Origin: Cyclaneusma minus | Taxonomy: Eukaryota; Ascomycota; Leotiomycetes; Marthamycetales; Marthamycetaceae | Assembly (NCBI GenBank): GCA_037179335.1 | Contig: JAKZHN010000009.1 | Location: 372,001-436,000 of the forward strand | Length of the DNA stretch: 64,000 bases | Direction: 5' to 3' | In this document: positions 1 through 11,669 of the stretch, piece after piece | How positions within the stretch are numbered: the stretch's first letter is position 1 | How the letters are laid out: every line of letters begins with the position of its first letter | The notes under the pieces: generated by a model | Told to the model about the DNA's origin: nothing | The model's input: the letters and a program-made list of their open reading frames with translations, nothing else | The model's database searches: none | Translations under genes and position numbers: made by a program

Positions 1-488
1 TCACCAGCCGTCGACTCAGTGAAGTCAATCCCCGTGGCCTCGATATCGTCGAATGAGTCGATTCTCCTCGGTCTGGCGTACAAGAAGTCTTGGTCGGGGT
101 ACCAGTAATGGCAGATGGCAAAGTTTATGCATCTTCTCCAGCTAGCACTCAAACTACCGTCGGTAGGGCAGCGTATGATACGTGTCTCCTGTTCGAGTTT
201 CATGGCGTAGCATCGTTGGGCAAAGGTTCTAGATTCCGGGCAGACGAAGAAGAGAGGACTCGGTTTCGGAAGGCGGAAGAATGGGAGAGCTCCGGACGAC
301 CGGGTTTCTATGAACATAGCTACTTGACGCTTTGGCTTGTAGGATGTTTCTTGAAGTGCGAAGGTCCATATCTTGTCGCGAAGCTCCGTAGGTAGTTGAT
401 CGAAGAAAACGAAGCTGGAGGGCCATTCTTCACAGCCTCCACTGCACTCTCTCCTGGGAGCTCTCGGACGGGGCGTTGCTCGAGGCAT
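1..488 (-). CDS. 2EXR-domain protein, 3' end cut by the window edge
   Basis: Minus-strand reading frame, open from an ATG at 486-488 through the window start, about 162 residues. Residues 24-110 carry the 2EXR pattern of a large fungal family of unknown function: F-V-F-F-D-Q-L-P-T-E-L-R-D-K-I-W near residue 25, then a V-A-M-F-I strand and F-F-V-C-P-E-S-R, where the family has its conserved 'leaf..CxESR' block. No signal peptide or membrane segment is seen. The chosen ATG is the first in-frame Met upstream of the domain; the 20 residues before it are Arg/Pro-rich, so an upstream intron cannot be excluded. The family call is good, but the biological role is unknown. The rest of the gene lies left of the window. 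Confidence 0.72.
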   Translation of the reverse strand, partial: MPRATPRPRAPRRECSGGCEEWPSSFVFFDQLPTELRDKIWTFALQETSYKPKRQVAMFIETRSSGALPFFRLPKPSPLFFVCPESRTFAQRCYAMKLEQETRIIRCPTDGSLSASWRRCINFAICHYWYPDQDFLYARPRRIDSFDDIEATGIDFTESTAG

Positions 489-2136
489 GTTGGGCTAACG
501 CTGCTGAGAAGCAGGCGCTCGTCGATATTGACCACGGGATGCTTCGGTAACGACCTGGTTGCTCCGAAGTGATATCGATGTGCGCTGTGTAAGGTAGGTA
601 GTTGGTAGGCCAAGAGGAAGATATAACAACATAGTCTGGGCATAGAGCATAGTCGAACACCTCTGAATCTTGAACGCAGAGTTCAATGTCAGCATCCATT
701 CCTATCAAGGCGCCAACTCAGAGCAATTGAATAGGCAGTTTTCCTGTCAAGCAGGCAGCAGAGTTGAAGGACGTCGGAAGTGATATCCATTCTAGGAAGA
801 GCTAGGTGCCCTATCAATACTAGGGTAGCTAAGCTATAAAGGCTAGTTTCAAAGAGCTTAGCTTCAAAGACCTAGATAAGGAGCTAGCGGTGTTCCGCGC
901 CGCTCAATATTTTCCCATCAAACAGTGGTGATTCACTGTGCTTCAACGGTACATAGCGTGCTCGACTTGTGCGTGATGCAAATTCTCATCGCTGATGACC
1001 TGCTCGCCTCCAATCCAGACTACACTCAGCTCAAACTACTGGGACCAGAGATTTCGCAATCTCCCTCTTCCATTCATTAATCTAGTCATTCTTCAAAAGA
1101 ACGATCCTAGTGTGGGCACTGGAGAAGGATTGCAACCGCCCACAATTTTCTTCACAAGTCGAGGAACCTTTCTTCAAATGTTCTCTCGAAGAACTGAGCC
1201 GTCCGGGACCGCAGCGCCACCTGTTGAACCCAAGCAACGGCCCCCAGTTTTTGCGAATCTCTCAATCGCGCCTGCAGTCGGGCTCGAACTCCCGGCTTTC
1301 CTCCTTACCTATATGTATCCAATGTGTTCTATGTTCCCCAAAAGATAAGTTAGATAGAAACAAGTTTCCCACACCCTGCGCACCACTTATTCCCCGATCC
1401 ACTCCACGAAAATACTTCCGCAATTATGTTTTATATATGCCCTGGCACCCAAATCTCCTTTCAGCAAGTTGTGCCGCTTTGACTTTCCGCAGAAAAAAAT
1501 TAAAAATTCCCCGTCCGCAGACTTGGTCCGATTCTCATAGCGCTGCCTCGAAATGCATTTTGAAGCTTGCAAATTTTGGCAGACGCAGATTCTTTAGCAC
1601 ATAGTTCGTAGAGCAGCAAAAAGGGTTAAACAAAGGACTCCTGGATGAATGCCAGAGACGCCACCACCGGAACTTCGTTTTCACATCACTCAAACTTTTC
1701 ACCCGTACAGTCACAGGCAGGCCAACCCAAGCACCCAACATCTCACATCTCAGCTCCAAGGGACATCAAATTACAGTAAAGTATTCATATTCACACCCGC
1801 TATACTAACACCCAGCAAGCTTCGCTAATCTAACATTTGAAAAAGCCTTCGCAAGAAATGCCCAGGAAGCCCCCATATCCCGTGAAGAGAAGCAATGGAC
1901 CGATATGGCTTCCATCAAAGCGGTTGAAAGAAAGATGAAGAAACAGCCCGACACAGCGCTCCGCCTGCCCGCTTCAAAATCTCCAACACATAGTCATAAC
2001 AACCCAGACAATCGACCCACAAGCCCCCGAATTAGTAACTCCACCCCCACTCCCCACAAACATCCCAAACCCATGTCCTACCTCCTAGGAGCTCATCAAC
2101 TCGCGACAGTCGAAAACACATCGAGACAGCACACCA
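489..2136. other. intergenic region with no supportable gene
   Basis: This 1.65 kb lies between the start of the 2EXR gene and the 3' end of the next minus-strand gene. It holds short CTAG/AGCT-rich direct repeats around 790-890 (TTCAAAGA occurs twice) and nothing that reads as a conserved protein. The forward reading frames at 995-1604 have no recognisable domain. Confidence 0.5.
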
Positions 2137-4511
2137 TCAATCAGTAACCCTCCGCACCCACAAACTCGTCGGTTCAAAAACCGCCCTATCATCCCTCCTC
2201 CTCCTCGCTCTCACCAACCTCATCCCCACCTCATGTTCCTCCTTCCTACACTCATCCACCTCCCCCTTCAACTCCTCCAATCTTCGCTTCTCTGCCTGTC
2301 TCTTGCGCAGCACATCTGCCTCCCGATCCACCCTCGTCGCACTCTTGTTATCCATAGTCATACCCACTCCGGCATAGGTGCTCTTCGCATAACTACTGCC
2401 CGCATACGATCCGGCATAGATGCTCTTCTCATAACTACCGCCCGCATAACTTCCCATTCCCACAGGCGCAGGTCTGCCGCCCGCATCGAAGCCGAGACGA
2501 CTCGAAACATCCACACCCTGCGTCATAGCCTTGATTTCGCGTTCCAGGTTCTCGCGCTTCTTGATCAGTTCAGATGCTTGCGCTTCCAAGCTAGACACCA
2601 AGTCGAGACGCATCCTTTCGCGCTCTTCAGGCGTGCCGGGCAATTCTTTCTGCTTTTCAGAGTTCTTGGGCGGACTGAATGGCACACTTCCCTTGAGTGA
2701 GATTTTGACGGGCGTAGATGACTGCACTGCCTTTCGCGTCGTAGCTTTCATATTGTTGATGGTAGGGTCTTGATTGAAGTTCGGGCGCTTACGGTTCAAG
2801 ACGCTTACCGGCACGGTGGGCTCGATTATTGGTGCACTGTTTTCGGGGATATCATTGTGGTCTGGTACGTAAGGTACATAAGTACTCGAGTTATTGTACT
2901 GTGAACCGTAGGGATAACCAGAAGAAACAACGCGTGGTGTCGAGGGATCCACGGTGGAGGTGCTGAAACGCGAAGCCGGCTGGAGGTTGTTGGGGCGCAT
3001 GGTTTGGGAGGGGAGCGAGTCGAGAGCGGTGCGGAAATTGCGCTCAATTGCGGAGGTGGAGTTAGGGAACAACGGAGAGGCGATGGCATGCTTCTTCTCT
3101 CCTGCGGGGATCGTGGAGGCCTGAATTGGTGTGGGCCTTTTGCTTTCAGATGTGGTGGGAGGTGTGTAGTTTCGGGTTGGCTCGTTCTTGGCCACCTCTT
3201 TCTTCAGGGGCGGAAGAGGGGGAAGATCGAGCTCCTCGGGACTTTCAGAACGGCCACCGATGGGAAAGTCTGGAAAGAAGGAGGCCGCATTTTCTTTGAT
3301 CGTGTCAATTGGCGTTTCATCTCCCGAGGAGTGTGGTGATTCGGGTAGGTTGACCGGGGCCCTGGTGTTGAGTGCTGGTCTCTTGGGCATTCGGAGAGGT
3401 GGGAGATCAAGTCGCTCAGCAGGTGGAGTCATGAGTTGCTGGCGGCCACTGGCTCCTTTCCATGTCGGACGAGTCTCAGCATTGGCACTCGCGGCTCGAA
3501 CACCAGTGCGGAATCTGTCCATATACGATCGCTGGGCTGGCTTGGATGGTTGGTATGGTGGGGACTCCGCAGTGATCTCAGTATGTACTCCCATCTTCGG
3601 CACTCCCCGATAGATGTCATCCACAGGAGCGGTGTAGTTCCTTGGATTCATCGAAGCTGGTTTTCCCCTCTCACTCTTCATCGTATTGCCAGTGTACGAA
3701 TCGTACCTCGTTTCTCCGGTATTCTTGAGATGGTCTATGGAGCGCGTCTTGTTAAGATCGCGTTGCGGCTCCCCAGTATTTCCGAGGTGGTCGATCGAGC
3801 GCATCTTCTTTGGAATCGCCCGTGACATAGCAGCCTGGTTCCGTTTCTCTCGTCGACTCTGTGGGATACTGCTTTTGTACTGAGAGGAAGCGGGTCGCGA
3901 CAGGTGCAGAGAAGCTACATCCGGCATCTCATCTATGGGCGAGATATCTGGACTTGCAGACGCTTCTCGACGGCTGTACCGGTTGTAGTCGGAGTCGTTG
4001 CCGTACTCCGGAGAGCTGGGAGGAGAGACTTCGTCGTGATAGGTCGACGGCGGTATCGGAGCAACCTTTCGTGGAATCATGTATGTAGGAGAGGGCTGTG
4101 AGTAGACGGACGAGGGCTTTCGAGTATGCTGTCCCCGGCCGCTGCTATTACTGCAATAGGCGACGCTGTCAGCTTGATCACCTTCTAGATGTGTAGAGCC
4201 AGTAGCGCGCAGAATGATATTGAGGATGTTTCAAACATTCGCGGGGTTGTGCACATGTCGCTCACGGATCCTAAAAATACTCACATTGGTGGCGGCACCG
4301 GCGGATACCTTGGGGGCGGGCCTTCTGGACCAGCATTCACGATCCGCGAACGAATCTTGTCTTCCCAAGGCAGCTCCTTTGGTTGTTTTCCAGCGACCGG
4401 ACTGAGGGCATCGGGAGAGTAGGAATGCGTGTCGAGGGTCGTCTGCTCCAGAATGGGTTCACCGATGGGCACGCGGGCGGACTTGTTGTTTGAACGGAGA
4501 CTCTTCCACAT
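2137..4511 (-). CDS. uncharacterised Ser/Pro-rich protein with C-terminal coiled coil
   Basis: Two exons on the minus strand, 4511-4285 and 4150-2137, joined by a GTGAGT..CAG intron that keeps frame, give 746 residues. The protein is mostly low-complexity Ser/Pro/Arg-rich sequence. It has an early P-W-E-D-K-I-R-S-R-I-V block, two R-S-I-D-H-L-x-N-T-G-E repeats, a short coiled coil (E-A-Q-A-S-E-L-I-K-K-R-E-N-L-E-R-E-I-K-A), a run of Y-A-G-S-Y repeats, and a second charged helix (V-D-R-E-A-D-V-L-R-K-R-Q-A-E-K-R-R-L-E-E-L) near the C-terminus. I chose the start M-W-K-S-L-R at 4511; an in-frame ATG at 4697 would add 62 less typical residues. I recognise no family. The architecture resembles fungal cytoskeletal or spindle-pole scaffold proteins, but that is only an impression. 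Confidence 0.72.
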
Positions 4512-5790
4512 CTTGTAGTAAGCAGCCCCTCGGGGAAGCGCGCTTGTGAATGATCGTCTCGGGGGTGTTAGTTGTGTGGGTTCGGTGGGCTCGGATCTGT
4601 GTGGCGCCTTAACCGGGAGCAGATCCAGGCTGGGCGGCGACGTTGTTAGTTTGTGATATAAGAAAGCGAGAAGCTTAAGCGGAGCTTGAATCGCCAATCG
4701 GAGAGGCGAAGAGGCTCTTGACCTGCGCTAAGTTGGATCGACAGCAGATTGGGCGGAGGATGGGGAGATTTGGCTGCTCAACTGCGCTTTCGAGGCTGAG
4801 CTGCGCCGTCGCGGGACGCTTAACAGCTGCTTCTGCGAATGAGCAGCGCTTGAAGAAGGTGCAGAGAAAGGACACGCTCGCTTGACAACATCAATACGGC
4901 AGAGAGCAGCGGAAGAGAGAAAGTCAATTGCAGTCACCAGACGAACGGAAGTTAAAAGACGGCAGGATGGGTATATGGGGAAACCTTTAGTAGCCATTTC
5001 CTTCCTTCCTCTCCCCAAAACCTGCGACGTCGCGACCCCGAGACAATTTAGAAAAAGGCCCTGCTTCCACAACAAAGCCTCAGCATCGACCGGCCCACGT
5101 TCTTCCATGCTGCCGCCCTCAAACGGTGGAACATCTGGTTCCAGCACCAGCGCGCCGCTGAAAGCCAGTCGATCGTGGAAGTTTCACATTTAAGCCTGCC
5201 AAGCCCCACTTCTGACCGCGGCCCCCTATACGAGAATACGACTCCAGCTTGGCAGGCACGGCCCGAGCACGAGGATCCGGCATGATCGGCATCATGACAC
5301 CGTTGCACAAGATGTGGACAACTTTTCAAACCTCACATGCACTCTCCCGTCCTGTCAACCTCGACAACTCGACCAAGAACCCGCTTCTCTTCTCCAAGAG
5401 GAATATCGAATGCAGAGTGCCAGCCCAGGAATGTGGGTGCAGCCGAGCACAGCATCAACTTCAAACACAGCCGCCACTTGCACAGCAGAATTCGATGTGT
5501 TCTTTAGGTGCAAGTTGAAGATGTTGGGATATATATACTGAGGTCGACTATTGAGCAGGCGGAGTACCTCGAGCGCTCCAATAAGGCCATTTTAGTCGTC
5601 CTCCATATCTACCTAGGTATTGACACACAGAAACAAAATCGAGGAGAAGCGTTCATCTCATTGTTGTCGAGTATGTTTCCAGATATGACCGTTAAAGTAA
5701 GTACTCTCCCAGTCGAGGTCCAAAAACAGCTTCTCTCCTCTCAAGGAATGCCGAATCAGCGACTCTTCCTCCCAACCGAATACCTAACCA
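4512..5790. other. intergenic region, upstream of the scaffold-like gene and 3' of the regulator
   Basis: No conserved coding region is seen. Short frames on both strands (for example 4728-5147 minus, 5249-5541 plus) show no domain and no consistent splice structure. The stretch probably holds the 5' leader of the 2137-4511 gene and the 3' UTR of the transcription factor that ends at 5791. Confidence 0.4.
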
Positions 5791-8436
5791 TCACATCTTG
5801 CACTGCAGCTGCGCCAGCGAAACCAACTCCATAATCTCATCAAACGGAATAGCATGAGAAGTGGTCGTAGCCAGCCGCCCAAGCCAGCCACTCGCCATGC
5901 CAAGAAATGCCATATTAGAACGAAAATCGTCGGAGCGGGTTTCGCTGAAGATGTCGATCAGAAGCATGCAGCAGGCCATGACGGGGACTTGCACAATCAA
6001 CCTGAGCGATCCCATGATGCCGATGTTAGCAGATGACGAATAGGTGGGCTTTGGGTCGCGGGCGCGCAAACCTAGGTACGTACCAGTCTGGGTACTGGGC
6101 GCTGGGCTCCCAGAGGTGGGCGCGGGAGAGAACCTCTCGGGCTGATTGCACGCAGGGATTGCCTCTGTGGGTTTCGTCTTTCAGAAATGGGCGGATACAT
6201 GGAGTGGGGGAGTGGGTAGGGTGTGGCTTTACTTGTGGTAGATGGTGACTTTCAGCTCGTGGTATCTTAGGTATAACTCGACCTCGTTCTCGTGCCAAGA
6301 GGCTTGGTCGGACAAAGATGAGGCTGCGTCGGTCTGCAACTGCGCACGCTGCTCTGATGCGGAATTTTTCCATGCCTGTAACAGCATGTCCAGCGAGTGG
6401 AAGGTCTCCTGAACATCATTGCGGCGTACACTAGACTTGGTGATTCCGTACAGTTGCTTCACGACCATTGAACACAGCTTCGCGTATTCGCATAAATGAA
6501 TGAATAGACATGGTTCTGAGAAGTCTCGACTCATCCGAGGAGAGAAATCTATAAAGTCGTCATCGATGGACTATACATCTTTCGTGGTCAGCAGATATGA
6601 GTACGGACTGAGCAAAAGATCTTACAGAGAAGCGTCCCAAGCGCATTGCTAAGGGCTTCTCTAGAGAATAGACTACCCAGAACACGCGTCGCAGAAGCTG
6701 ATACTCTTGTTCGGAGTCGGCCAGCGCTCGAACATTCTTGATTCGATTCAGCTTTAGTGTCAAGCAATGTTGCACTGCCGTCGAAATAAGTGAATGAGCT
6801 AGAGCTGAGGTCTCAAGACTCTGGAGGTAAATTGTCTGCCCAGCGATTAGTTAGTTACTGACCCCCGAACTCACTCATACGAATGTCTGAAGTAAAATAT
6901 ACCATTGCAACTAGCGCCTAGATCACTTAGACGTTAGAAATGGAGGTCATTCTCATGCCCGGGACTTATTATTTACCTGTACTGTGTTCACTGAAGCCTG
7001 TGCTCCTACTAGTTGGCCACGGGCTCCTAAAGCCACCACATGGTAAAGTTGTGACTCCCGGTCAGCAACTTTGGGATCATCGGTCTTGCGCTTTTGGACA
7101 AGGCGACAACCAAGAGCAAGGATTGAGTTGATGAGAGGAATCGCATGACTGTCTTCTGGTAGTTTCTCTGTAAGGAACGCGTCTATCAGAGTTTGGAATG
7201 TATCTCTGAGTATGTATGGAAACCTCCTGTAATATTTAGCATATGTCTCACATCTTTGTCATATACATACTGTTGGAATCCTTCAAAGTAAGCTATAATA
7301 AGATGCCAGTAAGCTGTAAAGATCCCAAAAGTATATGTTGAGGAGTTGTACCGTCAGTGTATTCCTGAATAGCATGTTTGCTGTAATCAGGCAACGGGGA
7401 TGGCGAGTCATTCTCACTGGACACACTCTGGAAAATTGTGGCATCAAGTGCTTTGGTGGCAAGTTCCCGCAAAAGTGTGCGAATGGAAGGTGGATTTGAG
7501 TTATCGGCGATGTCGTGCAAATTGGAGCATATGATGCTCGCGAAGGTTGATGATTCATCTGCTGAGGTCAAACACTTGATCAGATATTCTCAAACTTCAA
7601 AGGTCTCTCACTCGTGTACTGGTCCTTGTCCTTAAGAACATATCAGCCTTTGTTTCAAAAAGGAATACCCCGTGTCTCTCCCTGTCTTGGAGGATCTCAC
7701 CTCCTGACCGGTATCCGTTCCAGTCGGGCTTCCTATCCATGTTTGGCTCGAATGTGGAAATAGACCCTCCAGCGGACTTAGTACTTGATCATAATGGTTT
7801 GTGAGATCTGCTTGAAATGGCCAATATTGATTCGGATCGTCCAAGTCTTCCTCAAAACCGGGGAGGTTTAGAGGAAGAATATCAGTCATGGGGATATCAT
7901 CAAGAATGACAGTGGAGTAGGAAGAAAATGCTTCCAAGTCAAGCTCATCTATGGCACTCTGGTTTTCGAGCAAGTCATAGTGAGTTGAGATGTTTGTGAC
8001 GGTGCCCGTACTCAGAGTCGAACTCAGAGACGAAGTATGAGAACGATGGATTGGGGGACGGGATTCGACGGCTTTGATAAATGAATGTCAGCGAGGAATG
8101 AAGCATCTATCACCAGGACTGCTAGTCTACTCACGATTGTGCACCGACTTGGCCCTCTTTCTGGAATCTGAGTACACGCATAATGCTTCCTGCTTCTTTG
8201 TTATGCCAAACTAATCAGTCACTCGAGCGAGTCTGATGCTTGAGGCATGCTATACCTGACAAGTGAGGCACGTTGGTGTCTTGCCATCACCTGCTAACAA
8301 GTTAATAATTTATTCAGTTGAATGAGATATGGTGGCAGAGTGGCATACATCTGACTTTCCTCTGCTTGCAACTGTCGCACGCGCCTCTTCGCCTGACAAT
8401 CTTTCGATTCGTGGAAGCCTGGCCCTTGTCCATCAT
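5791..8436 (-). CDS. Zn2Cys6 transcription factor with fungal-specific MHR domain (probable cluster regulator)
   Basis: Twelve exons by eye, minus strand: 8436-8349, 8290-8256, 8195-8135, 8071-7701, 7574-7352, 7313-7271, 7226-6977, 6910-6881, 6835-6626, 6570-6233, 6164-6084, 6001-5791, giving 646 residues in one frame. The start is fixed by a TAG directly before the two ATGs at 8431-8436. The zinc cluster is complete: C20, C23, C30, C37, C40, C47 with spacing CX2C-X6-C-X6-C-X2-C-X6-C. The middle-homology region is clear: A-Y-F-E-G-F-Q-Q-R-F-P-Y-I-L-R-D-T-F, then I-L-A-L-G-C, and R-L-G-R-F-S-S-I-D-D-D-F. Exon 5's acceptor, the 38-nt intron after it and the 30-nt exon 8 are the weakest joins. 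As the only regulator beside the UstYa/precursor genes, it is the likely pathway activator (inference). Confidence 0.85.
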
Positions 8437-9099
8437 CTATGGAATCTCCGCTGTCGAAGGCTAAATTGCGACTTTCCATCGAAATTAAGGACCAAATAAG
8501 GACCAAACAAATTAGGATATCACGAGTATATTATCTCGCGAGGAGTCTGAAGTGTCTCTCCCTTCCGCCGCTGGATCAGGGCTAGTGATAGGTCGACTCA
8601 ACGAGGGCCTGAATAGATCTATGCTCAGCCCTGCGCGGGGTTTGAGATAGATCCTACCGTGATAGGTTGAAGTATCGACAGCTATCGGCACTTGCAGTTG
8701 CATACGGGTAAGGATTTAGGATTCTAGACCCCTGAAAAGGCGGAAAGATGTGGTGAACAAGATGCGCCAAGCTCCAAGATAAGGTATAATTGACGATGTA
8801 TCCTTGTTTATCGTATCTGCAGCTGACATTTCTATCATCTTCCAAGGCCTTACATATTGCGTGCTTGCTTTTGCACGCCCTTCAAACCCTGTAAAGAGCT
8901 CCTCTCCACCTTAGGTATGACAAGATACGGCAAGCATCTGCACGCCACACGGCTCGGACCGATGGCTAAATCCATTTGCGTTATAAGAATCCTTGCACTT
9001 GATTTCGCTAGAGTATCGAAGTGACCGCTAAAGATATTCGCCCTATGCAATCAATTTCAGAACCGTTAATCTCCCGAGCCACAATTCCCCACCCACCAT
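8437..9099. other. promoter region of the Zn2Cys6 regulator
   Basis: This lies between the start of the regulator and the 3' end of the first UstYa-like gene, both on the minus strand. No gene or obvious repeat is seen. Confidence 0.4.
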
Positions 9100-9846
9100 T
9101 CACGCACGCCAGTAACAAGTCGAGTATTGCATCGAAACAAGGGTGCTGATATCGGTGTCTGGGCTAGCCTCTATACCCCTCAGTACGTCAAGGCAGTGAT
9201 CAGTGTGGTGGTCCAGCAACAATCGGCCGGGAATCCCCATGCTGGAGTTCTGCAGAACCCTCCCCATTTGCTTCATGATGAACGCACAGTGATAGTTATG
9301 CCACTCCCATGACATCCACAAGCCCGGTGCAATACCCAAAGGCACTTCCTCCTGCGGAAGCTTTTTACCACCCTCGCCACCCCGTCTCAGCCACCACTCC
9401 ATGTCTCGCTCTAGAAATTCTTTCTGAATCTTCTGGTCGAAGCACGGTGCTGGCACCCACGCGTATAGTATGACATCGAACTTGCAGCCCAGGTCACTAG
9501 CTTCTTGTGGTGATGTGCCGCAGGCCGACCCGTCTTCCAGCGGCTTTTCTCCCGGCCGCAGCGGAGCATTCAGTTCCCAGCCTTGGTAGAGCTTAGCGGG
9601 GGGAAGACTAGCCGTCTTGATGCTGCCTGTAAGGCTGAGGATGGCGAGTGAGAATGCTATGCCGGCGAGGAGACAGCAGGATGTGTAGAGAAGACCATGT
9701 CGCCGTGTTGACTTGATAACAAGTGGCTCATCTTCCTCGCGCTCAGAGGAGGGATTCTTGGACAGAAGTCCTTCTTCGACGTAGATGTCGTCTGCCACAG
9801 AAGCCATATTGAATGGAGAAGTTTTTTCCTGTGACTTTATAAGCAT
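9100..9846 (-). CDS. UstYa-like (DUF3328) oxidase, copy A
   Basis: Single exon, 248 residues. After an acidic cytosolic N-terminus, one membrane anchor spans about residues 51-72. The lumenal part has the family signature C-G-T-S-P-Q-E-A-S-D-L-G-C-K-F-D and A-W-V-P-A-P-C-F-D at about 109-136. Two HxxHC motifs follow, H-N-Y-H-C at 183-187 and H-T-D-H-C at 214-218; these are the paired signature of UstYa/UstYb-type proteins, which in ustiloxin, phomopsin and asperipin pathways carry out oxidative macrocyclisation or side-chain hydroxylation of a ribosomal peptide. The start is the first ATG (9846); M14 (9807) is an alternative. It pairs with copy B at 10941-11669 and lies 7.5 kb from the repeat precursor, its probable substrate (inference). 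Confidence 0.88.
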   Translation of the reverse strand: MLIKSQEKTSPFNMASVADDIYVEEGLLSKNPSSEREEDEPLVIKSTRRHGLLYTSCCLLAGIAFSLAILSLTGSIKTASLPPAKLYQGWELNAPLRPGEKPLEDGSACGTSPQEASDLGCKFDVILYAWVPAPCFDQKIQKEFLERDMEWWLRRGGEGGKKLPQEEVPLGIAPGLWMSWEWHNYHCAFIMKQMGRVLQNSSMGIPGRLLLDHHTDHCLDVLRGIEASPDTDISTLVSMQYSTCYWRA

Positions 9847-10940
9847 TTACAATCTCAGCTTTCTGTATTTTCCGGACGTACCGAGGAGCGTGTCTGTCGA
9901 TGACGGACAGCAGACAGCTAGTAATTAAGAATGGGCACCTACGGCGACAGCAAAATCCAAAAAAAGAGGTCTAGATCCTGTAAATACAGAGACTGCTACG
10001 GGAGTATATCTTAGACCTCAAGACCGAAATACTTCTTTTCCCGAGCTACGGAACTGGCCTTCTCTATACATGCCATCTCAGTTTCATTGTTTATCCGAGC
10101 ATGATTTCCTCACAACGATGGGTACTAGAGTATTCTGGGCTCATCGGTGTCAAAGGAATCATAGGCAGAGCGGGGCGCTGTGCTCGTTTTCCGCAATTCC
10201 GAGGATGACATGTCGGCAGTCGGACGTCTTGATGCACCCAGGGTTCCGGCCCACTTTCCGCCCGGTGCAGTACAAAGTCACAATCTGCGAAAGAGAGCTC
10301 GACGCTCTTTAGTTCCGTGTGCACTACGTTACATGCAGTCCCATCGTGTGGCCAGATCCGATGCAAGAGGGAGAATTGAGGTCCGAGTTGGGGGTCAAAG
10401 GGACATGTCAGGATAAGCTACATGTAGACCCACTTCTGCAGGAAATCCGTCTTGGCGTGCCAAAACCATACTATGTACAGATCCGAAATTGCGGGGCTAA
10501 TCTGAAGCCTTGGATTTTCGAGTCTCGACTTTGGATTTTGAACAGTCCTTTCAAGCTGATCAATCATCACTCCAGAAACTCCTGAGCCTAGTAGTACTAA
10601 GTGGTACCTGCCTATTAACAAAGGTACCTCAGATAAGTGGCATTTGCGGGCCAACTACCGCTGATGTTGGTTCCCAAAACCCGAATGATCTTATGGGCGA
10701 TGCTCGGGGGTAAAACCCAGATTCCCAGATTCTATTGTGTACTTCTGAAGCATTACAGCTGTGGTTCAATAGGCTGCAAATAACTATCGGGAGTCACAGT
10801 GATCAAGGTATAGCGTTGAAGTACCTTATAGTATGGCTATGAGATTTCAGGTTGATGACATCTTCCGCTTGCTACGAAAAATCTGCCGCAAAACATGTCC
10901 TTCCCCGTTCCTAATCCTCTGCGAAATACCTTGCCGCCCC
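9847..10940. promoter_or_regulatory. intergenic/promoter region of UstYa-like A, with TCCGAG motifs
   Basis: About 1.1 kb without a supportable gene. It carries TCCGAG at 10094-10099, 10198-10203 and 10382-10387, the hexamer that recurs in the other intergenic regions of this cluster. Short frames here have no domains. Confidence 0.45.
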
Positions 10941-11669
10941 TTAGCAAGTCATAAACTCAACTGTGGCCAGCGTCACCAAGTCCTCCATCTCCCCCTGTTG
11001 CAAGGCCACAACACCACAGTGCTCAGTGTGGGCGTAGCTATTCAAATGGCCCTCAATCTTCGTGCCCTTCATCATAGCCCGGTGCATCTTCCTCCACTGG
11101 TACCCACAGTGGACCTTGTGCCATCTGAGCGTGCTGTAGTACTCCATGCCTGGTCCGACCCTGTACGGCAACTCCGGTTCGAACAATTCTCCTGTACGAT
11201 TCTTGTGCTCAAAGAACCTCCACGGCCCCTGTTCTCGGAACTCGTCCGTGAGTTCCTGATCGATGCAGGCCGGGGGAAGCCAGGATGACGCCAGCAAGTC
11301 CCATGTGCAATTGAGAGCTTGCGCTTCTTCGACCGAGCTCCCGCAAGTGGCGACAACGTCGTCGTGTTGTGGGTGAGGAGGATGAGCTGGGTGGGCAGAT
11401 TCGTGGGAATGTTCGTAAGCGGCCAGCTGAGCGGCTTGAATGTGGCCAGGCCACCACACAATACCGGTGATGCATGCTGCCATCAATCCAGCAACGGCCA
11501 TGCCTGTGGCCAAAGATCGAGCCTTGATCCCCAGGAGTCTCCGGCCTCCCGCCTTTCCTACTGGGAAACCATCGATTGACTCCTCATCCTCTACCTTCTC
11601 ATAAACTTGTTCTGGCTTCCACTTCTGCATGGCGAGGTGCTTGAGTAGAGGAAACGATGTGTTCGACAT
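10941..11669 (-). CDS. UstYa-like (DUF3328) oxidase, copy B
   Basis: Single exon, 242 residues, start ATG at 11667-11669. One membrane segment spans about residues 52-73, followed by a His-rich linker (89-103) and the family block C-G-S-S-V-E-E-A-Q-A-L-N-C-T-W-D with S-W-L-P-P-A-C-I-D at about 109-137. The HxxHC pair is H-K-V-H-C at 184-188 and H-T-E-H-C at 214-218, at almost the same positions as copy A, so the two look like diverged paralogues of one enzyme type. Known dikaritin clusters often carry two or more UstY proteins acting in sequence or together. It is transcribed away from the GPH carrier across a shared 0.6-kb promoter containing three phased TCCGAG motifs. The substrate is inferred to be the GVAIAD precursor. 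Confidence 0.88.
   Translation of the reverse strand: MSNTSFPLLKHLAMQKWKPEQVYEKVEDEESIDGFPVGKAGGRRLLGIKARSLATGMAVAGLMAACITGIVWWPGHIQAAQLAAYEHSHESAHPAHPPHPQHDDVVATCGSSVEEAQALNCTWDLLASSWLPPACIDQELTDEFREQGPWRFFEHKNRTGELFEPELPYRVGPGMEYYSTLRWHKVHCGYQWRKMHRAMMKGTKIEGHLNSYAHTEHCGVVALQQGEMEDLVTLATVEFMTC

Noticed and set aside
1240..1310. A tRNA-like T-arm (GGGCTCGAACTCCCGG) on the minus strand
   Set aside because: The stem does not pair in tRNA register, and no D-arm or anticodon arm is found upstream.
4512..4697. N-terminal extension of the scaffold-like protein to the ATG at 4697
   Set aside because: The extra 62 residues look like translated leader; M-W-K-S-L-R at 4511 is the more natural start. 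It is kept as an alternative in the entry.
8195..8210. An earlier acceptor for intron 2 of the transcription factor
   Set aside because: It would lengthen the last zinc-cluster spacing from 6 to 11 residues; the acceptor at 8196 restores the standard spacing and gives a 60-nt intron.
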